A DNA stretch of 64,000 nt, from NCBI GenBank assembly GCA_963674475.2, contig CAXXFQ010000009.1, positions 434,001 through 498,000 of the forward strand, written 5' to 3'. The position numbers were made by a program, and so were the translations under genes. Origin of the DNA: CAXXFQ01 sp963674475. GTDB taxonomy: Bacteria; Planctomycetota; Planctomycetia; Pirellulales; Thermoguttaceae. The notes beneath the pieces are model-generated. The model worked only from the letters and a program-made list of their open reading frames with translations. It did no database searches and was not told where the DNA came from. Positions 17,968-29,118 of the stretch are shown in pieces; positions within the stretch are counted from its first letter, which is position 1, and each line of letters starts with the position of its first letter.

Positions 17968-18115
17968 TTTGGTAGTCCAACTCAATTTCGGTTTTGGTTT
18001 TGTAAGATCGAATAACTATTTTTGACGTGCCTTTGACCGGGCGCGTCTCGGGTGAAAACCTGCGTTTTGATTTTTTGTTTATTGCCGACTCGCAAGGGTC
18101 GGTTAAGCAAATATT

Positions 18116-19676
<1,561 letters not shown>

Positions 19677-19768
19677 ATTAGACCCTTAAGTTGGCGACAA
19701 CTTAAGTGGAGATTATGAAGTTGATCCTTACGGCCAAAGCCGATGTTGGACTACTAAGTTTATAAAGA

Positions 19769-19805
19769 AGACCCGGTCAGAAGCAATTCTGGCCGGGTCT
19801 TTTTC
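19769..19805 (+). terminator. Terminator of 16S copy 1
   Basis: A 14-bp stem (AGACCCGGTCAGAA with TTCTGGCCGGGTCT, one G-U pair) closed by a GCAA tetraloop and followed by TTTTT. Between 16S and this terminator another hairpin (CTTAAGTTG/CAACTTAAG) lies within an outer TAAGGAT/ATCCTTA pairing, probably for pre-rRNA processing. Confidence 0.9.
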
Positions 19806-20132
19806 TTTGGCGTTGCCACGCCGTGCATTACACCCGCTTCCGTTGGGCGCTGCTATCGATCAAGAGAAATTCCCTTTTTCTGTAGGTAAAAGTGGAGGGT
19901 GCTCTTACGATTCTTTACCACTGATTACACCCGCTCCCGTTGGTCGCTGGTGCTTTTTGTGAAAAATGACCGCTTCTTTTGGTTGCTGAGTGGAAGATCT
20001 ACCATCAGTTTTTTTGAAAACAAGGGAGCAAGGTTTTCGGTATTCCCCTCTCTTACCGTGAGTCCTTTTTGGCTTTCGTCGCGGCCGTTTTTTTCAGCTT
20101 CCGACTGGAACGGGAGTAGGCACTGCTTCCAG
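19806..20132. repeat. Module-A repeats and degenerate spacer between the 16S genes
   Basis: Contains module A-like sequence (GGCGTTGCCACGCC, CCCGCTTCCGTTGGGCGCTG near 19810-19850 and CCCGCTCCCGTTGGTCGCTGG near 19930) and CTTTTTGTGAAAAATGACCG, which also occurs twice after the second 16S. It is the degenerate counterpart of 22240-22562. Confidence 0.65.
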
Positions 20133-20317
20133 TTTTCGAGCGTCTTGGGCCGATCCTTTGGACTCGCCTCAGGTCATTGTGTGTTTAAAACGGGCCATTC
20201 CGTCGATGGGACTCGAAAATCCGTTGCGCAAGGCCCTCTCCAGAACGGGGAAACTGGGTCAATTCGGACCAATCGGCATTATTTAAGCCGAGTTCATAAA
20301 GATGCCCTTGCTTTTGG
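20133..20317 (-). pseudogene. Remnant of a duplicated comEA-like gene
   Basis: Minus-strand sequence matches the intact helix-hairpin-helix gene at 22563-23093. One frame reads NADWSELTQFPRSGEGLAQR, then after a few codons an in-frame stop, then THNDLRRVQRIGP; the intact protein has NRADWPELTQLPRIGESLAR and THEDLRRVQGIGP. Only the C-terminal third survives: the 5' part was lost at the duplication junction near 20315, and the 3' end runs out near 20133. It shows that the tandem duplication originally covered 16S, spacer and part of comEA. Confidence 0.85.
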
Positions 20318-20335
20318 ACGAAAATACAGTACAAT
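20308..20335 (+). promoter_or_regulatory. Promoter of the second 16S gene, hybrid -35
   Basis: TACAAT (20330-20335) is the duplicated -10. At the same 16-bp spacing the junction supplies TTGCTT (20308-20313), which derives from the comEA remnant and replaces TTGACG of copy 1. Only TTG is retained from consensus, so this promoter may be weaker. Confidence 0.45.
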
Positions 20336-20388
20336 CAATTCTTCACGGTTGAGGGAAACGAGCCAACCATGGCACTCCCAAGACTTTA

Positions 20389-20401
20389 TGATCTTTGACA
20401 A
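20389..20401 (+). promoter_or_regulatory. BoxA-like antitermination signal, 16S copy 2
   Basis: Same TGATCTTTGACAA as copy 1, at the same distance from 16S. Confidence 0.6.
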
Positions 20402-20549
20402 TTTGGTAGTCCAACTCAATTTCGGTTTTGGTTTTGTAAGATCGAATAACTATTTTTGACGTGCCTTTGACCGGGCGCGTCTCGGGTGAAAACCTGCGTT
20501 TTGATTTTTTGTTTATTGCCGACTCGCAAGGGTCGGTTAAGCAAATATT

Positions 20550-22110
<1,561 letters not shown>

Positions 22111-22202
22111 ATTAGACCCTTAAGTTGGCGACAACTTAAGTGGAGATTATGAAGTTGATCCTTACGGCCAAAGCCGATGTTGGACTACTAAGTTTATAAA
22201 GA

Positions 22203-22239
22203 AGACCCGGTCAGAAGCAATTCTGGCCGGGTCTTTTTA
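22203..22239 (+). terminator. Terminator of 16S copy 2
   Basis: Identical GCAA-tetraloop stem to the one at 19769-19805; the T run is followed by A instead of C. Confidence 0.9.
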
Positions 22240-22562
22240 TTTGGCGTTGCCACGCCAATTTATTAACCCGCTTCCGTTGGTCGGCGGGCAGGGCCCGCGG
22301 CCGGATCGGCGTTACCACGCCGCCGCGCCAACCCGCTCCCGTTGGTCGCTGGCGCTTTTTGTGAAAAATGACCGCTTCTTTATATGGTCCAGTGGAGGAC
22401 GGCTTTGCGTCTCCTTTTGGATTTAATCTGTTTCAGATGGTCGGCGGCTAGGAGACGCGGCTGAACCGGCGTTACCACGCCGCCGCGCCAACCCGCTCCC
22501 GTTGGGCGCTGGCGCTTTTTGTGAAAAATGACCGCTTCTTTATATGGTCCTGTGGAGTGGCG
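22240..22562. repeat. Module-A repeats with an internal direct repeat of about 90 bp
   Basis: Three A modules. A block of about 90 bp occurs twice, at 22308-22397 and 22468-22557 (offset 160): CGGCGTTACCACGCCG, CCGCGCC, AACCCGCTCCCGTTGG, CTTTTTGTGAAAAATGACCG and TATATGGTCC. It fills the gap between the second 16S and the convergent comEA-like gene. Confidence 0.75.
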
Positions 22563-23093
22563 TTATTGAGGCGGGTTTTCTTTTGATGAAACCGGTTTGT
22601 CGGTTTCTGTTTCGATGGGCAGAAGATACGGTTTGAGGTTTTCGAGCGTCTTGGGGCCGATCCCTTGGACTCGCCTCAGGTCTTCGTGTGTTTGATATGG
22701 TCCGTCTTGATTTCGGGACTCGACGATTCGGCGGGCGAGGCTTTCTCCGATTCGGGGTAATTGGGTCAGTTCGGGCCAGTCGGCCCGGTTGAGGTCGAGT
22801 TGGAATAGAGACGCTTGCTTTTTGGTGGAATTTTCGCCGTCGTTTTGGGAGACCGGTTTGTTTGGTTGCGTATTTTCGGAGTGATTGACGTTGATCAGGC
22901 GTCCGTTGATTCCATCATGGACGGCCCACCAGATAACGATCATCCCTAAAGCGAGAAGGATTAGCCCGGCCACGGTCATTTGATCGGCCCGACGCAAAAA
23001 CCAATTCGAGTCGCTTTCAGTCGGATCGGTGGTCAAGGGTTGGTCCGTTTTGGGGGGACGCGATAAGCGGTGGTTTTTCAATGAAGTTCCCAA
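22563..23093 (-). CDS. ComEA-like helix-hairpin-helix protein, membrane-anchored
   Basis: 176 residues: a Ser/Pro-rich cytoplasmic start, one membrane helix (about 42-60, VAGLILLALGMIVIWWAV), a polar linker, and a C-terminal tandem helix-hairpin-helix domain (about 98-162, DLNRADWPELTQLPRIGESL and DLRRVQGIGPKTLENLKPYL). This is the ComEA layout; ComEA binds incoming DNA during transformation, but many bacteria carry such proteins without known competence. No comEC is nearby. A degenerate duplicate lies between the two 16S genes. Confidence 0.82.
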   Translation of the reverse strand: MGTSLKNHRLSRPPKTDQPLTTDPTESDSNWFLRRADQMTVAGLILLALGMIVIWWAVHDGINGRLINVNHSENTQPNKPVSQNDGENSTKKQASLFQLDLNRADWPELTQLPRIGESLARRIVESRNQDGPYQTHEDLRRVQGIGPKTLENLKPYLLPIETETDKPVSSKENPPQ

Positions 23094-23246
23094 TTTTCTC
23101 GGTTGCCGGCTGTTTGTCGGTTGTTGGCCCTAGTGGTCCTGTGGAAAAAGGACTACACTATTTTTAGTGGATCTCGTTTCGAAAGAAAAGAAATATTTGA
23201 CGGTATTCTTTTCTTTTTCTCTTTTTTTGGTTTTGGTTTGACTGCG

Positions 23247-23714
23247 ATGAGCGATTGTCAGGTGTGTGAAACTCGTTTGGCCACGCGATGGCCGACGATT
23301 GGGGCGTATGGTCTGGGCCGATGGGTTGGCCGGTTGGTCGGACTTTCGATCGGGTACGGTCGGATTTTCACGATCGGAACCCTGATGTCGCTGGTCACGC
23401 TTCCGATCAGTCTGACGGTTTACGCCTGGCAGTTGTGTCCGTGGGTTTGTCGCCGGTATCGGCTGACCGATCGGCGGGTGATCGTCCAAAAGGGATATTC
23501 GGCGTGCGAAGAACGGGCGATCGAGTTGGACGCCTTCGATACGGTTTCAGTCGAGGTACTTCCGGGCCAAGCATGGTTGCGGACCGGCGATCTGGTTTTT
23601 TCCAAAGACGATCGCGAGGTGTTTCGTTTGGCGGGGGTCCCGTCGGCCGAGTCGTTTTGTCGGACGTGCCAGCAGGCCAAGGTGGCCGTCGACGCATTTC
23701 GAAAAGCCGGGTAG
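23247..23714 (+). CDS. Membrane-flanked bacterial PH-domain protein
   Basis: 155 residues from ATG 23247; the frame is open further upstream but that part is low-complexity Phe-rich noncoding sequence. One or two hydrophobic segments (about residues 30-65) are followed by a YRLTDRRVIVQKG strand typical of bacterial PH (bPH2/YdbT-like) domains and an ELDAFDTVSVEVLPGQAWL motif. The domain is usually at the membrane-cytoplasm boundary. The N terminus has a CxxC (CQVC). Function unknown. Confidence 0.68.
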   Translation: MSDCQVCETRLATRWPTIGAYGLGRWVGRLVGLSIGYGRIFTIGTLMSLVTLPISLTVYAWQLCPWVCRRYRLTDRRVIVQKGYSACEERAIELDAFDTVSVEVLPGQAWLRTGDLVFSKDDREVFRLAGVPSAESFCRTCQQAKVAVDAFRKAG

Positions 23715-24308
23715 AAAACCGGTTTTTCCTTCTTCTGCCGAAAAGTTTTTCTTTTTTCGACACGCTTGTCGTTTGATGCGCCGATTGTGCGCTTCGAGAA
23801 CGTGTTTTTTTCGTAGAAGGGCTACCGGCGTTCTTGTGGCCGTGTTTCTTTGCCTCGGCCACGCAGCGGAGCCGTTATGGTTCCATTCTCAAAAAAACCT
23901 TTTGCCTTAGGTTTTTTGTTCCCGGCGCAAACGGTATAATAAATCTTCGCGTTGGTGACGGATCGATATGGGAACTTGCCCAAGAAAAGGTTACGCAGTC
24001 TTTTCACCTTCTTGTCGTGCGCAATTACCAGAAATGAAAACCAAAAACCGATCCTCCACGCGACGAACAGAGAGCAGTTTTTTTAAACAGACACTAGCGA
24101 CGAATCGAGAGCGGGTTTTTTCATCGGCGTGGAAACGCCGGTCCGGCCGCGGCCCCTGGCCGCCGACCATCGGGAGCGGGTTTAATCCTCGGTGCGGAAG
24201 CACCGGTCCATTCTGCAGTAAACAGAGAACGGTATTTTTTCAAAGAACAGACACTAGCGACTAACAGGAGCGGGTTTAACCCTCGGTGCGGAAGCACCGG
24301 TCCAAGAA
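23715..24308. repeat. Intergenic region with three module-A hairpins
   Basis: 594 bases without a gene. The second half has three A modules in reverse orientation with GGAA tetraloops: CGGCGT-GGAA-ACGCCG (24125-24140) and CGGTGC-GGAA-GCACCG (24190-24205 and 24284-24299), separated by CGGGAGCGGGTTTAAT-type blocks. The stems differ but remain fully paired. The last hairpin ends 9 bases before the yifB start codon. Confidence 0.75.
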
Positions 24309-25853
24309 ATGTTGGCAAAGTTGAAGACGTTTTCGTTGTTGGGGATCGAGGCGGTGCCGGTCGAGGTGGAAGTCGACGTTTCGTCGATGGGGTTGCCGCA
24401 GACGGTCTTGGTCGGGATGCCGGAGACGGCCGTTCGGGAGAGTACGCACCGGGTGGAGCGGGCGATTTTCAATTCGGGTTTTGAACGACCCGCGTCGCGT
24501 GTGGTGATCAACTTGGCCCCGGCCGATCTGCCGAAACAGGCGGCCTCGTTCGATTTGCCGATTTCGTTGGGCCTTCTGGCGGCGGCCGGTCAGTTGGAGT
24601 CGGACCGTTTCGGGCGGTACGCGGTGGTGGGCGAATTGGCGTTGGACGGGTCGACTCGGCCGACGAAAGGGGCCCTTTCGATGGCGATCGCCGCGGCAAA
24701 GGTGCGGGGTTTGCGGGGGATCTTGGTCCCGACGGCCAGTGCGGCGGAGGCGGCGATTGTCGAGCAGATCGAGGTGATCCCGGTCGGCAGTTTATCGGAG
24801 GCGGTCGGTTTTTTGACGGGCGAGTTGGAGATCGATCCGAAGCCGTCGCGGATGGAGACGCTTTTCGATGAGTTTTCGCAGTACGATTGTGACTACGCCG
24901 AGGTTCGCGGTCAGGAGATGGCCAAACGGGCAGTGACAATCGCGGCGGCCGGTTCGCACAATCTATTGATGCTGGGGCCGCCGGGATCGGGGAAGACGAT
25001 GTTGGCCAAGCGTTTGCCGACGATTTTGCCCGGGTTGACGGGGGACGAGTCGATTGAGACGACGCGGATTTACAGCGCGGTGGGACGACTGAAACCGGGC
25101 CGCCCGTTGATGGCCACCCGTCCGTTTCGCGCGCCGCATCATACGATCAGCGATGCCGGTCTGGTCGGGGGCGGGACGGTTCCGGCGCCGGGCGAGATCA
25201 GTTTGGCCCATCACGGAGTGCTCTTCTTGGACGAGCTGCCCGAGTTTGCGCGTCGGACACTGGAGGTGTTGCGGCAACCGCTGGAGGAGGGGACGGTGAC
25301 GATTTCTCGCGCGCTGACGAGCACCACGTTTCCGTCGAACTTCATGTTGGTCGCGGCGTTGAATCCGTGTCCGTGCGGGTATCGGGGCGACCCGCGCCAT
25401 TCGTGTACCTGTTCGGTGCCGGAGATCCAGCGGTATATGGGAAAGATAAGCGGGCCGTTGTTGGATCGAATTGATATTCATATCGAGGTCCCGGCGGTCG
25501 AGTTCGATGATCTTTCGGGCGGGCCGGACGGGGTTTCCAGCCGTCAGATGCGCGAGGAGGTCGATCGGGCTCGCGCGGTTCAGCAAGCCCGTTTTAGTGG
25601 CCAGCGACAGACGATTCTTGCCAACGCCGAGATGAACCACCGCCAGGTGCGCGAATTCTGCGCGTTGGACAAGGAGGGCCGCTCGATCTTGCGCGAGGCG
25701 ATGGACGATTTGGGCTTTTCGGCTCGGGCCCATGACAAAATTCTTCGAATGGCCCGGACGATCGCCGATCTGGACGGGAGCGAGCAGATCCAGCCGGACC
25801 ATTTGGACGAGGCGGTCCAGTACCGGATGCTCGATCGGGAGATCCGGCTCTAG
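24309..25853 (+). CDS. YifB/ComM-family Mg-chelatase-like AAA+ ATPase
   Basis: 514 residues. N-terminal ChlI-like/Lon-protease-like fold (about 1-165), AAA+ core with Walker A GPPGSGKT (about 221-228) and Walker B VLFLDELPEF, a four-Cys cluster CPCGYRGDPRHSCTC, and the C-terminal Mg_chelatase_C helices. In Vibrio ComM is a hexameric helicase that helps branch migration during transformation; elsewhere the role is unclear. The start is well conserved (MLAKLKTFSLLGIEAVPVEV), yet a module-A hairpin occupies the place where a Shine-Dalgarno would be. The ComEA-like gene 1.2 kb away is a weak hint at DNA uptake. Confidence 0.92.
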   Translation: MLAKLKTFSLLGIEAVPVEVEVDVSSMGLPQTVLVGMPETAVRESTHRVERAIFNSGFERPASRVVINLAPADLPKQAASFDLPISLGLLAAAGQLESDRFGRYAVVGELALDGSTRPTKGALSMAIAAAKVRGLRGILVPTASAAEAAIVEQIEVIPVGSLSEAVGFLTGELEIDPKPSRMETLFDEFSQYDCDYAEVRGQEMAKRAVTIAAAGSHNLLMLGPPGSGKTMLAKRLPTILPGLTGDESIETTRIYSAVGRLKPGRPLMATRPFRAPHHTISDAGLVGGGTVPAPGEISLAHHGVLFLDELPEFARRTLEVLRQPLEEGTVTISRALTSTTFPSNFMLVAALNPCPCGYRGDPRHSCTCSVPEIQRYMGKISGPLLDRIDIHIEVPAVEFDDLSGGPDGVSSRQMREEVDRARAVQQARFSGQRQTILANAEMNHRQVREFCALDKEGRSILREAMDDLGFSARAHDKILRMARTIADLDGSEQIQPDHLDEAVQYRMLDREIRL

Positions 25854-26296
25854 GGGTGGATTCTGATTCCGGATCACAAAATTGACCAGATTGCCCCTCT
25901 GAAGGGGCGGTTACTCTGGATCGACGTGGTATAATTCCTAGGTTTCGGGAGGGTCTGTTTTGAGTGCGCGGTCTCCCTCGCAGGAAGGGTTGAATTATGC
26001 CCTCCAGGGATTATTCTGGATAGATTAGACATTTATGATGGGGATTTTCTGTTTTTTTTGCCTCTTTCTGGACGAAAAGGGCGGGAAACAGGGGGCTTTC
26101 GCCCGGTATTCCGCTCGGTATTCCGCCGTGCGAGCCATGAACGTTTTGGCTTGTCAGGCGGTCCTACTTATCGAGTAAAGGCAATCACTCTTTCGGTATG
26201 ACGGGATCGGCGTTTGATCTGAAGAAGGAGGCTTTTCCACGGGGAAAAGTCCGGCCCGATTCCCGGAGTGTCAAGCAAACGGTTGGAGATTTTTTC
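25854..26296. promoter_or_regulatory. Long ilvB leader with extended -10 promoter
   Basis: TGGTATAAT (25927-25935) is an extended -10 (TGnTATAAT) without a good -35. It would give a leader of over 350 nt before the GTG at 26297. Acetolactate synthase genes often have long attenuated leaders; I could not identify a leader peptide rich in Ile/Val/Leu codons, a T-box or a riboswitch. A GC hairpin GCCCCT-CTGA-AGGGGC lies at 25893-25908. Confidence 0.45.
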
Positions 26297-28066
26297 GTGT
26301 CGACGGTCAATAAATCGAGTAGTACGAACCAATTACTTAGCGGAGCCGATATTGCGGTCCAGTGCCTGGTTAACCACGGGGTCGACACCATTTTTGCCTA
26401 CCCGGGGGGATATAGTATCCCGTTGCATCAGGCGCTGACACGGTTTCGGGACAAGATCCGCGTGATCCTGCCGCGTCATGAACAGGGTTGCGGTTTCGGC
26501 GCGCAAGGTTACGCCCGCTCGACCGGCAAGGTCGGCGTTTGCATGACGACCAGTGGTCCGGGCGCAACGAATCTGATCACGACAATCGCCGATGCCAAGA
26601 TGGACAATATTCCGATGGTGGCGATCACCGGTCAGGTGGGCACCTCGGTGATCGGGACCGACGCGTTTCAAGAGACGCCGATCGTTGAAGTTTGTCGGAG
26701 TGTGACGAAACACCATTATCTGGTCACCCATATCGACGACCTGACCCGGGTGCTTCGGGAGGCGTTTCATGTGGCCAACACGGGTCGGAAGGGGCCGGTG
26801 CTGGTCGATCTGCCCAAAGATATCCAAATGGCGCAGACGGTGCCCGATTTTGAAGCGGAAATGAATCTGCCCGGGTATACGTTGGTCCGCCCGTTGGCCC
26901 AGCCGGAGCAGTTGGCCCAAGTTGCCGCGGCGATCCGCCTGGCGAAACGACCGATCATCTATGCCGGCGGCGGTGTGATTGCCTCGGAGGCGAGCCCAGA
27001 GCTGAAGGAACTGGTCGAAAAGACGGGGATTCCCGTCACGACGACGATGCCCTGTTTGGGCGGGTTTCCGGCCGACGACCCCAACTGGCTGGAGATGCCC
27101 GGGATGCACGGCAATGTTGCGGCCAACTTCGCGTTGAACGAGGCCGACTTGCTTTTGGCCTTCGGGGTCCGATTCGACGACCGGGTGACCGGCCGGGTGA
27201 GCGAGTTTGTCAAACACGGCAAGATCGTTCATATTGACATCGACCCGTCGGAGATCAACAAGATCAAAGAGGCTCACATCCCGGTAATCAGCGATATTAA
27301 ATACGCCCTGGCCGAGTTGAACCAGATAGTCGAGCCGCCGGAAAAGATCGGGCCGTGGAAGGAAAAAATCGCCAAGTGGAAAGCGGCCCATCCGTTCCAC
27401 TTCGATACGAGTTCGAAATATATCCTGCCGCAGCACGCGATCCAACGTTTGAGCGAACTGACGGCCGATCTCGACCCGATCATCTGCACTGGCGTTGGTC
27501 AGCACCAGATGTGGTCGGCCCAATATTTCCAGTTCCGTCGCCCGCGACGCTGGTTGACCAGTTGCGGTCTTGGCACGATGGGGTTCGGTCTGCCGTCGGC
27601 CAACGGGGCCCAAGCGGCCAACCCGGACCGGATGGTCATCAACATCGAAGGGGACGGCAGCCTGATGATGAACATTCAGGAGATGGGGACCAGCTATTGC
27701 GAAAAACTGCCGGTCAAAGTCCTGTTGCTCAATAACATGCACCTGGGCATGGTCGTCCAGTGGGAAGACCGGTTCAACGCGGGCAACCGGGCCCATACCT
27801 ATCTCGGGCCGATCGACCATCCTGAAGCGCTGGGCGAAGGAAACGGCGTCAGTCCGGAAAAACGATATCCCGATTTCGTTTCGGTGGCCAAAGGATTCGG
27901 CTGGGACGCGCGACGGATCTACAAGAAAGAAGATCTCGACGCGGGCCTGCGAGAGTTGATCGAGTCGCCCGGTCCGTTCCTGTTGGACGTCGAGGTGCCC
28001 TATCAAGAGCACGTCTTGCCGATGATCCCGGCCGGAGCGACGGTCGACGATCTGATTCTGGAATAA
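26297..28066 (+). CDS. ilvB: Acetolactate synthase large subunit
   Basis: TPP enzyme making acetolactate or acetohydroxybutyrate, first step of valine, leucine and isoleucine synthesis. The catalytic Glu lies in RHEQGCGFGAQGYAR, followed by TSGPGATNLITTIADA; the TPP site is GDGSLMMNIQEMGTSYCEKL ending in LLNNMHLG. Start chosen as GTG 26297 because GGAG precedes it by 8 bases and the protein then begins shortly before GADIAVQCLVNHGVDTIFAY; ATG 26198 would add 33 unconserved residues. No small subunit (ilvN) or ilvC adjoins, so the regulatory subunit must be elsewhere. Confidence 0.93.
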   Translation: MSTVNKSSSTNQLLSGADIAVQCLVNHGVDTIFAYPGGYSIPLHQALTRFRDKIRVILPRHEQGCGFGAQGYARSTGKVGVCMTTSGPGATNLITTIADAKMDNIPMVAITGQVGTSVIGTDAFQETPIVEVCRSVTKHHYLVTHIDDLTRVLREAFHVANTGRKGPVLVDLPKDIQMAQTVPDFEAEMNLPGYTLVRPLAQPEQLAQVAAAIRLAKRPIIYAGGGVIASEASPELKELVEKTGIPVTTTMPCLGGFPADDPNWLEMPGMHGNVAANFALNEADLLLAFGVRFDDRVTGRVSEFVKHGKIVHIDIDPSEINKIKEAHIPVISDIKYALAELNQIVEPPEKIGPWKEKIAKWKAAHPFHFDTSSKYILPQHAIQRLSELTADLDPIICTGVGQHQMWSAQYFQFRRPRRWLTSCGLGTMGFGLPSANGAQAANPDRMVINIEGDGSLMMNIQEMGTSYCEKLPVKVLLLNNMHLGMVVQWEDRFNAGNRAHTYLGPIDHPEALGEGNGVSPEKRYPDFVSVAKGFGWDARRIYKKEDLDAGLRELIESPGPFLLDVEVPYQEHVLPMIPAGATVDDLILE

Positions 28067-28093
28067 CGACCGGTGTTTTTTTGAGAAAGCTCC

Positions 28094-28135
28094 AAAGGGA
28101 ACGGCGACTGGGAAACGGTTGCCGTTCCTTTTTTT
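28094..28135 (+). terminator. Rho-independent terminator after ilvB
   Basis: Stem AAAGGGAACGGCGAC with GGTTGCCGTTCCTTT, then a T run, 28 bp past the ilvB stop. Confidence 0.85.
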
Positions 28136-28225
28136 ATGGTGAAACGGTTTGCTTGTGCGGTTTTTGAAAAAAAGGAAAATAGTGGTAGCGAGTAGCCGTC
28201 TTTTTTTGGAAGGGGTGGGAGTGTC

Positions 28226-28726
28226 ATGAACGTCACGTTTCGAGAACTGGGCGAGACCGATCTTCAAGCGGTTGTTGACCTGTTTAACTATTACGTCAAA
28301 AACAGTTTCGCCGCTTATCCGGAGACCGAGGTTCCGTATTCGTACTTCGATCTCCTTTTTTCGCAGACCGAAGGATACCCGCGCCTGGTCGCTTGTGACG
28401 AGAAGGGCGATTTGATCGGCTTCGGCTTTTTGCGGCCGTACTCCCCGTCGCCGACGTTGTCGAAAACGGCGCTGATCAGTTACTTTCTTGCGCCCGAGTG
28501 GACCGGCCACGGGATCGGGACCGAGTTGCTCGAACGACTCAAGCAGGGGGCCCGACGCAAGGGCTTGCGGAATCTGTTGGCCAGTATCTCGTCGCGAAAC
28601 GAGGGGAGTCTCCGTTTCCACGCCCGCCACGGGTTCCGGGAGTGCGGCCGGTTTGTCGGGGTCGGCGAAAAAAACGGCCAGCCGTTTGACGACGTCTGGA
28701 TGCAGCTGACCTTGGAGCCGGAGTAA
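28226..28726 (+). CDS. GNAT-family N-acetyltransferase (phosphinothricin acetyltransferase-like)
   Basis: 166 residues with the GNAT fold: an acidic N-terminal segment, LIGFGFLRPY strand, the acetyl-CoA pyrophosphate loop WTGHGIGTELLERL (R/Q-x-x-G-x-G/A variant), and SRNEGSLRFHARHGFRECGRF followed by a DVWMQL strand. The last block is typical of the Pat/MnaT subgroup, which acetylates amino-acid-like amines such as methionine sulfone or phosphinothricin. Substrate not assignable. RBS GGAAGGGGTGG upstream. Confidence 0.82.
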   Translation: MNVTFRELGETDLQAVVDLFNYYVKNSFAAYPETEVPYSYFDLLFSQTEGYPRLVACDEKGDLIGFGFLRPYSPSPTLSKTALISYFLAPEWTGHGIGTELLERLKQGARRKGLRNLLASISSRNEGSLRFHARHGFRECGRFVGVGEKNGQPFDDVWMQLTLEPE

Positions 28727-28960
28727 TTCTTTCTATTCGAGCGAGTGCCTCCACGGGGCGCTTTTCAACAGAGCAAAAATCCAATCAGGGAGTCACGGTC
28801 CAACGGGGGGGCCGCGGCTCTTTTTTTATGCCATTATTTATGCCATTATGGGAACTGGCGAAGTGGGCGGTTTGGGACATTTCCCCTAAGTCTTTATTCT
28901 GAAATGGCTTACAGCTTTTTGTGTCCTGGCGAAAAAAGCCAAAAAAGAGTTCCACTTTTG

Positions 28961-28989
28961 TTGCGTTAAAAAACCGAATAGTGTATTAT
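28961..28989 (+). promoter_or_regulatory. Promoter of the GntR-ABC cassette
   Basis: TTGCGT (28961-28966), 17 bp, TATTAT (28984-28989). The -10 lies inside the left half of the palindromic operator, a layout that favours autorepression. Confidence 0.6.
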
Positions 28990-29012
28990 CCAATTAATAC
29001 ACCAGTTCGGTT
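28972..29012. promoter_or_regulatory. Palindromic operator, probably for the GntR regulator
   Basis: Nested inverted repeats: AACCGAA (28972-28978) with TTCGGTT (29006-29012), and GTGTATTA (28981-28988) with TAATACAC (28995-29002), sharing nearly the same centre. GTGTA...TACAC half-sites are usual for GntR-family repressors. The site overlaps the -10 of the gene encoding the regulator. Confidence 0.65.
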
Positions 29013-29118
29013 CACCCCTTGGGCCCGTTTGGGGTTTTTTTACCGGGGCAGCCGGGCAGCGCGGGGCAGGCGGGGAGTGGTGTTTTTTTCGGAAGATCAA
29101 AATAAAAAAGGACACGGG

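Larger units (their letters stand above)
28727..29118. other. Intergenic region carrying the gntR-type promoter and operator
   Basis: 392 bases. The first 200 show nothing recognisable. The promoter and palindrome at 28961-29012 regulate the downstream cassette; the leader from there to ATG 29119 is about 120 nt. Confidence 0.6.
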
